From Blastomyces gilchristii SLH14081 (Eukaryota > Ascomycota > Eurotiomycetes > Onygenales > Ajellomycetaceae), in NCBI RefSeq assembly GCF_000003855.2, contig NW_003101681.1, forward strand, positions 1,532,370-1,596,369: a DNA stretch of 64,000 nucleotides, read 5' to 3'. Positions 32,874-45,782 of this stretch are shown here, in pieces; positions within the stretch are counted from its first letter, which is position 1; every line of letters begins with the position of its first letter. A program made the position numbers and the translations under genes. Below the pieces are notes generated by a model that saw only the letters and a list, made by a program, of their open reading frames with translations, ran no database searches and had not been told where the DNA came from.

Positions 32874-35800
32874 AGTTCTCTTCTAAGAATTTCTTATATT
32901 CATGAAGTAAAGAGATATGAAAAACATTGTATATCTGCAACTCAGATAACAGTTTCAATCTATAGAACTGTAAACTAACTTTCTTCATAATCTTGTAAGA
33001 CTCTGTCTGTAAGAGATTCAGCTTCTTACTAGATCTCTATATAATGATATTTTCTAGACTCAGTCAGACTCTATCATCTTTCTTAAAACTCTTTATAATA
33101 TACTTAAAGTCATAGTATCTCTTCTAATACTCTTGAGTCTTTCTCAAGAATTCACAGGCTTTCTCTCAGATCTTCTGAATTCTCTCAGTCTGTTCATAGA
33201 TATTATCATACTCTATAGTATACTCTCACAGGTTCATCAAGATCATTCACAGATAAGTCTCAGTGAGCATTTCAAAGAGGGTTTTATTTGTGTTAATATG
33301 TTTTAAGTTGTTATATATAAACTCTGTAAATGATAATTAATGTACTCAGTCATTCTGATTGTAATTAATAAAGCATCACAGATACTGTTTTAATATACTC
33401 ATCAGATATTCTATCTGATTATCTGTCTGTTAATGAAAAGCTGTACTTAGATCTTATGAGATCTTCAGTATAGTTATCAGATCAGATCAGAACTCTTCTG
33501 TGAAGATTAATTCTCTATCTAAGATAATGTTTACAGATAACTCATGCAACTGAATCATATTATAAATGAAGATATGAGTTAAATTCTTTGACTTCAAGTT
33601 CTTACAGATGAGTATAAAGTGTGTTATCTTGATAAAGTAATTCACTATCATTAGCACACTGTTAAAGCAGGTATTATATATGTTCTTACTTTTAGAGAGA
33701 CTTATAAGAATATTCATTTCTAGCTGTTCTCAAGGTTTCTGTGAAATGAGTAGAGAAGTAAGTTCTTCATATAATCTGAACTACATTATCTGTGAATTCT
33801 GATAAATAGTATAAGAATTCACTATCTTCTTCACAAGTTCTTGTATCTTTGATTAGAAGTATTTTCTTATGAGTAACTTATGAGTTCTAGTATCTGTAAA
33901 ATAATCTGCTAGAGAAGAGTCATGATATCTTTTAATAAGTTCTATGTATAGAAACTCATTTACAGGTATATAAATCTAGTTCTCTCTTTATAAGAGATTA
34001 TTTAAGTCTCTTCAATTCTTTATTTCTACAGAGTTGATCTCTGCTGTGAGCAGTTTCTGAATATACTAAGCATATTCATTCTTCAGTTACAGTTCAGACA
34101 ATCTAAATAGAAGATCTTATAAAGACTTATACTCTGTTTTTTCTTACATCAGATCTTTCATGATGCTTCTCAAAGCTTATAAACTCTTCAGATTATAGAT
34201 ACTCTCTTCAAGAATTCTCACAGAGATTCTCAGAGTGTTGACTCTCAGTGTTATAGAGAGTAGTTGTACAGACTTCTTCTCTTTCTCTTTTCTCTTCTCT
34301 CACAGAGAATTAAGAGACTCTTCAGTCAATTTCTTTATAACACTTAATCTGAGTATTCTGTGAAGCTTTTCTATCTTCTCTAGTCTCTCTGTGTCTGTTA
34401 TTCTGATCTTCTTAATATAGTCTGGTCTGTGAGAGAGTCTGTTCACTGAGTTCTTAGTTCTCTTGATATATTCTATCTTGAATCAGAACTCACTCAGTCT
34501 CTGAGCTCAGTGAACCTGCTGTTATAAGAGTTTCTTAATTAAAGCAAACTGTTATAAGCTGTTATAATCAGTTCTAACAGTAATTCCTGTTACAAGGCTC
34601 TCAAAGTAGTAATATCAGTGATAGAAGGATTTCACTATTATAAGAAGCTTCTAATTATAAATATTATAGTTGATCTCTGCAGATTGCATCTTCTGTGAGA
34701 AAAAGATCACTGAAACTCAGTTCTCATTCAGCTGTAGTTATAAGATTATTTCTGAAATTATAAAGAAGAAGATATCTGTCTTTAATCTGATTAAGAGTAA
34801 GAGATTAAAGTGAAACAGTATTACTGTATCTATAAATATCTATTTCAATCTTGTAAAGACTCTGTAAGCTTCTAAGATAAGAAAGTTCTTACAATTCTCT
34901 CTTCTCAACAATCTTTTCATTCTTCATTTATAGAATAACTTCTTCTTGTTTTCACTCTTCAGCATGTCTGTAAGAGCTAAGAAGATTCTTATAAATACAA
35001 AGATAAATTATCTATAGAAATTCACAAAGCTCAGAAAGATCTGAATCTTATAAATACTAGTTAACTCTGATTATAATAGAATAGTCTCAATCTACAAAGA
35101 TTCTATCTGAATATCATCTGTGATAATTATATATTCTTGAAAATTAATTCAGCAGATACTGAAGTTACATTTTATAAGCTTAATATACAGTTCTGTCTCA
35201 TCTAAGATCTTTAACATACTTTGTATATACTCAGTGTGTTCTTTCTTCTTTATAAAGTATATTATCACATCATTCAGATATATTATCACAAAGACATTCA
35301 GATATATATAAAGTGTTTTATTAATAAAAGACTGAAATACTGCAGAGATATTAATCAGATCAAAAGACATCACTAGATATTTAAATAATTTCAGTGCAGT
35401 TCTAAAGACAGTCTTTTATTTATTCTCAGACTGTATTTATAGTCATGTATATACATTGATTACATTCAGTTATGTGAATATGACAGCTTCTGTAAGACAG
35501 TTGATTACATTCTCAATCAGAGACAGAGAATAGCAGCTCTTTATTATCTTGAAGTTCAGATTATAATAGTCTACATACAATCTGAGATCTTTATTCTTCT
35601 TCTTTATAAATATCACAGAGGCTTTTATAAAGATCTGTGAAGATTAGATAAAGTCATTCTTCAGATTCTTCTTCACATAGGCCTGTAAGATCTCTGTTTT
35701 ATAATGAGAGAGCTTATAGATTAGTCTTCAGAAGAGTTTCTGCTCTTCTATTAAATCTATTATCAGATTCTTCTCATAGTGAGAAGAAAGCTCAGCTGCC

Positions 35801-37544
35801 TTTACTGAGTGAAATATCTCTGTAAGATCTTGATATTTCTCTGATATCTGAAGCTTAGTTTTCATGACTGCAAGATTCTCAGACACTTGTAAAGTCATTA
35901 TATAGATGAGCTTGTCTTCTCTAATTAACTCTGCAGTATCAACTGATTCTATCTCTGTGAGTAAGTCTGTTAACACTGATTAGAAGTATAAACCTGACTT
36001 ACAGACAGCTATGTGCAGATTATATCTTTAAAGTTATATAAGTCTTAAGTACATGTTATCTGTGATGTTCATAATAATCACAGTTTCTGTAAATCTTCTT
36101 CAGATTTCAGAGAGATCTTGCAATTCAAAGATGACTCTTATGAGTTTCTCAGTTCTCAGATCTGAGTTCTCATATTCTGCTTATTACAAGAGCAGGTTCT
36201 CAGTTTTCATTATTTAACTCATTCACTTTACAAGCTTTAGAGACACTACAGTGACCTGAGATTCTAAGTTCATTAATACTTTTCATACTTATGAGACAGT
36301 AGTACTGCAGTGCAGTCTCTCTCTGTAAGTAAGTATTTTCATTGAAAGAGTAACAGATTCAGATATCAGCTTCAAGACTCTTAAGAAGGCTGTTACTGAC
36401 TCTGTCTGTGACTTCTTAAATTTCTATTTTGATTTATCTGAACAGTTTGCACAGAGATGTTCTAATTTAAAACAGATAAAGCAGAGTCTCTTTTTCTTAA
36501 TCTTTCTGTTATACACTCTATTTACAGAAGCTTATAAAGCTCTCTCTCTCTACTCAGCAGTCAGATATGAATCTCTCTATATCTTGTTATCTTTTTCTGA
36601 TAAATCTGTTCTCTGTTATTCTGATTCTTACAGAGTTAATCAGTGATCTACTCTTCATAGATCTATGACTCTCACAGTGATCTGTAAGTAATGAATGAGA
36701 GTTATCAGTTTCTTCAGAGTTAAGAACTTAGAATCTTACTTAATAAGCTTGTTCTATATATCTTTATTCAGTCTCTTTATAAATATCATTATTCAGATCT
36801 TATTTCAGAGCCCTGTTTTCACAGATCTTAATTCACATCATAATTTTATAAAATGCTGTGAGTAGTCTTTATCAGATTTCTCATCTCTTTTTCTAATATT
36901 GATAATTATAACTCAGATGTTCTCTGTTCAGCTCACAGAGTCTCTTAACTTATTCTCTAAATAGATCTTGAGAACAGATCAGTAGAATCTCTTATAATCA
37001 TTCTCTAGATAATTCAGCCAGTTCTTAGCTTCAGTAGTGTAATAGAGGTCTGTTATTACATAGATAACAGCTTCTTCATCTTTTATATCACACAGTCAGA
37101 CTTATGAGTTAATTTCAAATACAAACTTATAAAAGCTTTTATAGATTGTAATTCAATAAGTAATCTTAAGTAATTATAGCTTAAGAAAGTTTCTTTTCAG
37201 TTTGTGAGTATCTCTGAAGATTATGTCTAGAGACTCAGTTTAAGAGTGTTTGCAGACAGTAAGCATTTCTTATAGAAAAATAGCTTGATTCTGCAGAAGA
37301 TGCTCAAGAATATTCTTCACTGAGATTGATTTATTTATGAATTTGAAGAATTTCTCTGTCACAGATGCAGAGAATAATATCTTATAAGTAATTAATAAGT
37401 TCTCTGAGACTTCTTTTATGAGAGCTATTTATGATTTAAGTGACTGCTTCTGAGTGTCTGTAGTAGAGTTCACAGAGATTGAAGTATGTGAGTTTCTAGT
37501 TCTTTCAGTTATAACAGATGATTGCTGACTGACTGAGCTTGAAA
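32874..37544 (-). pseudogene. A1 gag-pol up to integrase, inactivated
   Basis: Minus strand. Gag is 37,500 to about 36,250, ending with an intact CCHC zinc knuckle CFICFKLEHLCANC at 36,483-36,442. Protease and linker follow, with an open 82-codon piece at 35,976-35,728. RT includes SFDLINISAVFQSFINKTLY and YLND at 35,280-35,269, in an open piece 35,373-35,149. RNase H lies near 34,900-34,150. The integrase core has YNTCFNSVLMIVNYFIKITH and NIILDRELIFTEEF (open 33,717-33,487), and the C-terminal region is at 32,890-32,990. Stops are RIP type. Confidence 0.82.
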
Positions 37545-37802
37545 TATAAGAATAAGTGCTCACAGGTGATTATTCAGGTGTTTGCAGCTTGACATGATAT
37601 GTACTGTTAACTACTAGAAGTATTCACAGTAGAAAGATAAAATGTAGAAATCAAATGTATAATAGTATTTAAGCTGAGTTGTGAATAGTATTCACAAACT
37701 CCAGTCTATATAGTTGTGTGTAGCCAAGGGCCGCTAGCCCTATTAGTTACGCGAGAGATAGGAATAGAGGTAAAGAATCCGCAAGAAGCGGGATTTCTTA
37801 CA
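37545..37802 (-). repeat. A1 5' LTR (258 bp), outer end unmutated
   Basis: Begins TATAAGAATAAG, ends GAAGCGGGATTTCTTACA. The last ~100 bases keep CpG (GCCGCTAGCCC, GTTACGCGAGAG, ATCCGCAAGAAGCGGG), unlike the inner part. Confidence 0.94.
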
Positions 37803-40800
37803 ATTCAATAGATTTAGTTAATAGGTCTGATTAACAAACATTCTTTAGAAAAGATATGAAACAGAAATCTATTATAAATCTAATCTTCATATCATAAAAT
37901 CTAATGAAAAAAAGACTTGTAAACTGATTTATTAATTCAAATAAGACATCAGAATCAGATCATGAGATTATTCAATTTAATATTAAACTAAGTAAAAAAC
38001 AAATGAGTGAAAACCCTCTTCTCTCTAATCAGTTTAACTTTGAAAAAGCTGATTGAAAAGCAGTTGAAGAAAGTATAAAACTGTTAAAATCTGAAAGATA
38101 GAGTGAGCTATATTGAAATTCTGATCAAGATATCTCAAATGAAATACTTGAGAATAGAGTGAAGCTCATTACATCTATTATTCTAACAAGTGTTAGAGAT
38201 AATATTTTAAAGAGAAAATCTTCTGAGTATTTAAAATCTTGATAAAATGAGAATATCTCATCTAAAAGAAAAGAATTAGCTACTGTTAGAAGAGATTGAA
38301 AGAATGATATAATATCTGATAAAGAGTTTAAAGCTGTCAGAAATGAATATTTTTCAGATATTAAAAGAGCTAAAACAGACTGCTGAAATAAATTTCTTAA
38401 AGAAGCATAAGAAAAGAAAGTTTTTAAAGCTTTTAACTATACTAAAACAAGAAGTGTAGCAAAACTTCCAGTCTTAGAATATGAGTTTTAGAATGAATCA
38501 TATACAGCAAACTCTTTTGAGAAAAAATGTCAAGCTTTCATGAGAATTCTCTTTCAAAACTCACCAGATTCAGATTCAGAGAAAGAGAATATATCACTTC
38601 TCAACTACATTGATGAAAATGACTGGGAATGACCTGATCTTACATAAGATGAATTAGAGTCAGCTGTTTTCTCAAGTTCTGTTAAAACTGCTACAGGGCC
38701 TGATTCAATTAATCACTTAATTATTCAAAATATATATTTCTACTTAAAGAATGAATATTTTGAGCTCTTTTTCAATCTCTTGAAAAATGAATATTATTCT
38801 GAATGCTGAAGAGAAGTCACTGAAGTGATTCTTACAAAACCTAATAGAAAAACTTCAATTTCTAAGTCATATAGAGTAATATCTCTATTAAACTGTCTAA
38901 AAAAGATTTTAGAAAAGATAATAGCTACTCAACTATCTTTTATAAGCTCTATTAATAACTCTCTTTTATTCAGTGAATAAATGAGAGATAGAAAACAATG
39001 TTCTGCAATTGACACTGTTCTCTCAGTTATTCATAATATTTAAATAGTAAAGTATGAAGATCTGGTCTCAACTGCAGTTTTTATTGATATAAAAGAAGCA
39101 CTTGATTATGTTTCAAAGTCAAAGTTAATTCAGACTTTGAAGATGTTAAAACTGTCATTTTCTCTAATAAAATGAGTTAACTGTTTTATATCTAAAAGAA
39201 TTATACAACTTTTCTTTGATGAAATGAAATAAGACAAGACTGAGATAAAAATAGAAGTATCACAAGAATCTTCAATCTCACTCATTTTATTTACAATATA
39301 CACTGTATATCTATTCAAAGATAGAAACATGAAAATAGTGTGATTCCTGAGTTATATAGATGATATTGATCTAGTCTACAGCTTAAAAACTATCAAAGAG
39401 AATTTGAAAGTGATTGAAAAAGCTACAAAGAAAATCTTTGTCAGAGCAGATATTAATCAAATTCAATTTAATATGAATAAAACTGAGTTAATTCATTTCT
39501 TTCTAGATTCAATGAGAAAGAACTATCTCTAACTCTTTTAAATAGAGAGATTAAACCCAGTTTAAATGTCAAATAATTAGAAGTATGATTAAACTCTAAG
39601 TTGAATTTTAAATATTATATTCAACAAAGAACTGTCAAGGTAGAAAGACTATTAAATAACATTATCAGACTATTAAATACAGAGAGAGATCTATTCTTTC
39701 AGGCTATGAGACAGTTATATATAGCCTGTATTACCTCAGTAGCTGATTATGAAGTTCAAGTTTAATGAAATAATTAAGAAAATTTCACTGAACTCTTTCA
39801 AAGTCTGTAAAACAGAGCTTTGAGAAGAATTCTGAAAGCATTCAAATCATCTTCTATTAAAGCAATGAAAATTGAAGATTCAATTCTCTCTTCTACTATT
39901 AGATTTAAAAAGGCCTATATAAACTATGCTCTGAGAGTTATAAAGATGAGCTTAAATTATATAATCAGAGAAAGAGTCTCTTCTTCATTTTCATCAATTA
40001 ACTCTGAAAATGAACTGGATTAGAATAGATTTCTTAATTGAAATGAAAATAATTCTTCAAAGAAAATGCCTTCTCAACTGTACAGACTATACTCACTGAT
40101 TAAAAATCAATTTTCTTCTTTAAATATTAAAAAAGTTGATCATGAGAAGTTATCTCTCTGAAGAGAAAAGCTTGAATCTCTTATAAACTTACAAATAAGT
40201 GAACTATCTAAAGAGAAAGAATATGAACAGTATTTGAAGAGAATTTCTACAATCAATATAAAAGACTCTATTCTGATTTATTCAGATGACTTAAAAAACA
40301 AGAATTTGAATAGATTAGATACAGACATTGCTTATACTGAAGATAATATTAATTTTATCTCAGATTTCTGAAATTTAGACTGTGAATCTGAAGTCTTTGA
40401 CACTGAACTATTTATAATAGTGAAAGCTTTCAAACTTATTGAAATAAAATCTTATAAAAGAGAAATTAGTTTGAAAGAGACATGAATATTCTCTGATAGT
40501 CAAGCTACTTTAAAAAGACTTAGAAATAGTCAGATTTATAATGATCAAATAAATCTTGAACTGATCTTAAACTCTGTTTTAAAAATTCAAAAGAGAAGAA
40601 TATCAAAGCTGATAATTCATCTGCACTGAGTTCCTGCTCATATAAATATTCATGGCAATGAATTGGCTGATTCAGCTGCAAAAAAAGGTTCAGAACTAAG
40701 CAGATCTATTCAAAAAATTATGTCCTGATCTTTTATAAAGAGAAAAATAAAAGAATCTTGTTTAGACAAGTGAAATGAAAGCTGGCAGAAACAAAAGAAG

Positions 40801-41205
40801 AGTATACATTATTCAAGATTTGAAACAAAACTCAAGTGAAAATCTTGTTCAATTAAATGTAAAAAGAAAATATTCTCATCTATAATACAGCTGAAACTAG
40901 AACATGACTATTTCAAATCTTATATGCAAAGATTTGATGATAGATTTGATTCAATAGAATGCTCATTCTGCAATGTAAATGAGAATCCTGAGTATATTGT
41001 AATGCACTGTGCATTAAATAATAGTCTCAGAGTCAGATTGAAAGAGAAGTATGATCTAAATCAATTAAATATGAGATTCTTATTCTCAACTGAGACAGGA
41101 ATTAAATACTTAATAGACTTTCTATCAGAAACTCAAGCAGCTACAAGAAAATGACTGAATTCAGAAATATCTGAATATGAAGAGGAGAAAATTGATCAGA
41201 TATAG

Positions 41206-41584
41206 GCTGTTAAAACAGCTATATACTATCTTTTGATAATTTGTTTCATTACAGTCTCTCTTTATTTTACTTTACTTTTTCCTTTCTATTCTTTTCTATC
41301 TATCTATTTAATGTGTCTATCTTTAAGACTGTGTTCTCTTTTCTTTTGTCATGATATTGTCAAATGATTTCAAAGTATCAGAAGATGTTAAAACACTGCA
41401 ATTTGTAAACAGTTTTTGTATTCTGAGCTGAAATTTTCTGATTTTACATATCTGAAATTGATGACTGTATAATAGTTAACTTTATAGATATAGGAAAAAC
41501 CCTGAGAACTTTTAGTTCTCAGATAGATGTCATAGTCTCTGACTGCATACATCTATAATTGAAGAATAATAATAATAATAATAA
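41206..41584 (+). other. LINE L1 3' UTR and (AAT)n tail
   Basis: About 380 bases ending CTATAATTGAAGAAT(AAT)n. The same 3' end occurs in L2 (59,205-59,533) and E1 (about 9,310-9,633). The last ~30 bases resemble the SINE 3' end. Confidence 0.88.
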
Positions 41585-41598
41585 TAAGATATTATAAT

Positions 41599-44500
41599 CT
41601 TCAGTGTATTCTCTTATTAAAATCCTGACTTCTCACAGAATTTAATGATTTAAAAGATATTCACATCTGTTATATGATGAAACTAAACATAGATATCAGA
41701 GAACATTAATATGAAGATGTCTATGTATATGAAGTTGATAATCTTGACCATAATCTTATACTAGAACTTGTCTGACTATCTGAATAAGACATCTTATTGA
41801 ATGCTTAAAACAGGAGTTTAATATTCTCTAACAATAATAGAATTCATGAAAATGATATTTATAAGACTATGAATCTTACACAGATCTCTGTCAATACTTA
41901 TAAAATGCTTTGAAAAAGAAGTTATTAATAAGACTGCTGACAAAGTCACTGATAGCAGAATTATATATCAATCTATTTCATTAGTCTGACTGATATCAAG
42001 AAGGCTCTAGAGAAGTTATTCTGTACTATAATAACAGATTCTCACACAAAACTCTCTTAATAATATCATGAATATCTAGATGTCTTCTGATAAGATAATA
42101 TTATGAATATATTCTCTTTACAAGACTCAGAAGTGAATCACAGTATCAAGTTAGAAAAGAAGAATAATAAGAACTCTGAGTCATTATAAGGTCTTCTTTA
42201 TAATATATCTTGAGATGAACTTCTTCTTCTTCAGAAGACACTCAATGATCTGTTAAATAAGAAATTCATATATATTAGTAACTCTTCTGCTGCAGCTTCT
42301 ATTCTCTTTGCAAAGAAATCAGATAAGAAACTCTGATTCTGTGTGAACTATTGAGATCTGAACAGATGGATAAAGAAGAATTGTTATTTCTTATCTCTCA
42401 TCAATGAAACTCTAGCATGTATCAGATGAGTCTGATAATTCACAAAGTTAGATGTTATTATCACATTTCATAAGATTTATATCACTGAAGAAGATGAATG
42501 ACTTACAGTATTCTGAAGATATTATAGTCTCTTTGAATGAGTAGTCACATTCTTCGAACTGACTAATGTTCTCAGTATATTTCAGAAGTATATCAACTGA
42601 GCACTCTGAGATTTCCTTGATAAGTTTGTATCTGCATATCTAGATGACATTTTCATCTTCACTAATGAATTCAGAAAGAAACATCAAGAATATATATGAA
42701 GAGTATTACAATGATTATAAGAGATAGAACTATCAATAGATATTGACAAGTGTGATTTCAAAGTCAAGAGTATAAAATATCTAGATTTTATCATAGAAGC
42801 TGATAAAGAAATTTGAATGAATTCTGAGAAGATCTTCACTATTCTTGAGTGAGAAGCTTTATATACTGTGAAAGATGTATAAAGCTTCATCAGATTTCCT
42901 AACTTCTATTAATAATTCATATGAAACTTCTCAGATATTGTGAGATTATTTACAGAACTTATCAAGAAGAATTCAGTATTTCAGTGATTAGCAGATACTG
43001 AAGCTGTATTTATATGAATAAAGAAGATGTTTATTAATATCTCTCTGCTGATAATATTTAATTCTGATTATAAGACAGTTATTAAAGCTGATTTCTCTGA
43101 CTATGTTATAGAAGAAGCTATATTATAATATGATAATAAAGATGTCTTATAATCATGCATTTTCATATCTAAGAAACTGAGTCCTGCTGAATACAATTAT
43201 GAGATCTATAATAAGAAACTTCTTGTGATTATACACTATCTAGAAGAATGAGACTCTGAACTCTGAAGTATCTTTAAATTTGAAATAATCACAGATTATA
43301 AGAATCTTAAGCATTTCACAATTATTCTTAAGCTTACTGAATATCAGATGTAATGATCTGAGCTATTAAACTGTTTTTATTTCACTATACACTATCACCT
43401 CAGCAGTCAGAACTTAATAACAGATACTCTCTTATAATGAGAGTAAGATATATCTTCTGATGTAACAGATATCTGTTAAATGAACAGAGAACACTGACTC
43501 TTAGTTCTGAAGATATTAGTTGATCAAGATAGAATAACTTATAATATTATATATACTTCTCTGATTAGAACATTCTCTCTCTGAACTGTCACTGACACTG
43601 ATATTAATATCTCAACTTCTCTCACACTAAATGAACTGTGATATATAACAGTCTGAGCTGATGAACTTCTCCAGGCTCTCACTGAAGCAGTATAATAAAA
43701 AGTGTCTTGATTTTCTTCAGAACTATGTATAAAGACTGACATCTCAGAATGTTCAATCAATGATAATAATACTCTACAATTCTGTGAATGATGTTGAGTC
43801 ACTCAGTCTGAATCTCTACATATCTGAATAATACAAGAGATGTATAATTTGCATATAACTAATTATCTGAGTTATAAATAACTGTATTAAATGATCTCTC
43901 AAGAATTCTACTGATCTGAGATATTAAACAGCATCAGATACTTTATCTGAAACTGTAACTATTATTTCTCTATCACTTTATAAAAGAATTGTAGAAAAGA
44001 TCTGCTGAAATCACTTAATATCTCTAATAGAATCTGATGAGATGTGATAATTAACTTCACTATTAATCTTTCTGAGAGTAAGAGTTATAGAAATGTTCTG
44101 ATTATTGTGAACTAATTAAGTAAAGATATAATATTAGAATCTTGTGATAAGATAAATACTGAATAAGTCACTGAAGTCTTTCTATAAAGCCTGTTCTATT
44201 GAATGCATGAATTACTGAGATCTATAGTATCAGATTAAGACTGTTAATTTATAAGTATTCTCTGAACAAGAATCTGTCAAGTTCTTAAGATTATATACTG
44301 TTTATCAACTGTCTATCACTCTGAGACTGATAATGTATCAGAATGAATAATTCAGACTGTAAAGAATTATCTTTATAAGTTCTGCAATCACTTATAAGAT
44401 GATTGATATAATCTTTTTTTACACACAGAGATTACTATCAATAATTAAGATACTGTTTTAACAGATATAAGCCTGTTCTTTCTTACATATATTATTATTA

Positions 44501-45511
44501 TTATTATTCTTTCATTATACTCATATGCAAGCGGAGCTTATGATGAGTCCTTGTGTGATGTTAAATACAAGTCAAGTGTTGATTATACAGGAGGAAATAC
44601 AGGTGTTGAGACCATGTCAAGATAACAAGAACATAGAAAAATACAAAGGAGTGACAATTAGATACATGCAATAATAACTTCTCAGCTCAGGAACATAGAG
44701 TGATTCATTGAAGCAATTTGTACACCTCTGTATTTATTAGAAACCTGAGATGCTTGAGTTCCGGATTTAATGTATCCCCTGCGGGTTTCAAACCCACGCG
44801 CCTTGGTTTCCCACGCCAAGGCGCTATCAGGTGGCTGCATTAACTATTCAGTCACCAGGGCTCTTTCTTACATATAATTATCATATAAAAGTGTTAAATC
44901 TTCTAGAGACTACACAGTTCACACTGAATCTCTGCAGTCTGATTCAGATTGCTGATAATATAGTAACAAAGCTCTGAGACACTCATGACTGAGTAGAAGC
45001 CTTTATAATAAGTATTAAACAAGATCAAGAGAACTGAATCAATGTTCACTGAAATCTCACTAAGTAATATAAGATAGAAGATTCAGTATAATTAAATCTT
45101 AAGAATATATAAATTACATACTTATCTCACACCCTGAATTACTGTTATATAAAGTATAAAGTGATAGAAGTTCTAGACAGTTATAACTACTATCTTAACA
45201 TATTATCAGAGATTTATAATGTCTTTTATATAAGCTTACTCTGTCACACTGTTATCAATCTGTTCTCTTCTCAACTGACTTTCAACTGACAGTCATTAGA
45301 GATCATAGAAGAAGATAATGAACTTGAATAAAAGATTGAAGATATTCTTAATAAGAGATTCTACAGCTGCAGCTGATAATATCTTATGAAATAAGTCAGC
45401 TATAATTATCTGATCTGAACTCAGAGCTCTGTGTTATCTGAGACTGCAGCTCTTAACTGATAAGAACTATATGCTTATGACTCTATATCACTTCTGAAAA
45501 GAGAGAACTAA
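41599..45511 (+). pseudogene. C2 pol, inactivated
   Basis: Resumes the protease after L1. RT has TFFELTNVLS...FQKYIN and an intact catalytic YLDD at 42,637-42,648. RNase H is near 43,000-43,450, and integrase extends to about 45,290, interrupted by S2. The chromodomain at 45,302-45,450 shows IEEDNELE, IEDILNKRF and YLMK before the purine tract and 3' LTR. Trp codons are mostly TGA. It is collinear with the C1 reverse complement. Confidence 0.8.
44491..44861 (-). mobile_element. S2: SINE in C2
   Basis: Reverse orientation: ATT repeat at the left, CACCAGGGC (tRNA head) at the right. TSD TCTTTCTTACATAT (44,477-44,490 and 44,862-44,875). The box B CpG is mutated (TTTCAAACC). Confidence 0.92.
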
Positions 45512-45782
45512 TGTGACGGGCTGCATCTGATCAATTATATAGACTATTTCATTACACTTCACAGATTTCACTGAAAGCTCTGATTCTCAGTCACTGATTC
45601 TCAGCTGAAAAAACTCATGAAATTTCTATTCTTCTGCTCTGAAGCTTCACTGTGTATGCATATAAATATTCACTTCAATTACTGATTCTCACACTTTCTC
45701 TTACTTTTCTTCTCTAACATTTATTACTTTGTTATATATAATCTATATATTATATCAATCTATTCAGCGTAGGCCTCTTACA
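45512..45782 (+). repeat. C2 3' LTR (271 bp)
   Basis: TGTGACGGGCTGCATC...GTAGGCCTCTTACA, preceded by a polypurine tract. Confidence 0.92.

Larger units (their letters stand above)
22217..37802 (-). mobile_element. A1: family A chromovirus inside the LINE, split by B1
   Basis: Flanked by the exact 5-bp duplication ATTCA (22,212-22,216 and 37,803-37,807). LTRs are 22,217-22,474 (3') and 37,545-37,802 (5'), both 258 bases. Without B1 the element is about 7.25 kb. On the minus strand it runs gag, protease, RT, RNase H, integrase, chromodomain, then ~1.7 kb before the 3' LTR. It is better preserved than A2 and A3. Confidence 0.94.
21659..41205 (+). pseudogene. LINE ORF2 (endonuclease, RT, RNase H, zinc finger), split by A1 and broken
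   Basis: The endonuclease lies at 21,660-22,216, with IIEDFNAHHL...W near 22,118-22,150, matching the DFNAHH motif of APE-type LINE nucleases. After A1 (one duplicated ATTCA removed) the frame resumes at 37,808. RT spans about 38,640-39,540, with ATGPDSIN near 38,690 and the catalytic YIDD at 39,353-39,364. RNase H near 40,600-40,690 includes HVPAH-like and GNELADSAAKKGSE. The C-terminal CCHC finger CSFCNVNENPEY...MHC is at 40,960-41,010, within an open stretch 40,924-41,154. Most stops are TGA in place of Trp. ORF2 would nick target DNA and copy the RNA in place. Confidence 0.85.
18345..41584 (+). mobile_element. L1: full-length LINE (I/Tad1-like), split by A1
   Basis: Flanked by the exact 14-bp duplication TAAGATATTATAAT (18,331-18,344 and 41,585-41,598) in the C2 protease region. 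The LINE consists of 18,345-22,216 plus 37,808-41,584, about 7.65 kb. Order: GC-rich 5' end, ~1.68-kb leader, ORF1 with zinc knuckles, ORF2 with endonuclease, RT, RNase H and a terminal CCHC finger, 3' UTR, GAAGAAT(AAT)n tail. This domain order matches fungal I/Tad1-type LINEs. All ORFs carry RIP stops, mostly TGA at tryptophan sites. Confidence 0.92.
10373..45782 (+). mobile_element. C2: family C Ty3/gypsy chromovirus, split by C1, D2, L1 and S2
   Basis: The 5' LTR is 10,373-10,424 joined to 16,081-16,299; the 3' LTR is 45,512-45,782; both total 271 bases. Flanks are ATATA and ATAAA, a decayed 5-bp duplication; the empty site in A1 reads ATACA near 22,720. A purine tract GAAAAGAGAGAACTAA precedes the 3' LTR. 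Gag is on the + strand at 16,300-18,200, then protease (split by L1), RT, RNase H, integrase and a chromodomain. Confidence 0.9.

Noticed and set aside
37808..41205. TGA could code for tryptophan in the LINE and gypsy frames (alternative genetic code)
   Set aside because: The TGA codons follow from TGG by the same GpG-to-GpA change seen between LTR pairs, some TGG codons remain beside them, TAA and TAG also occur, and the intact ras gene uses the standard code.
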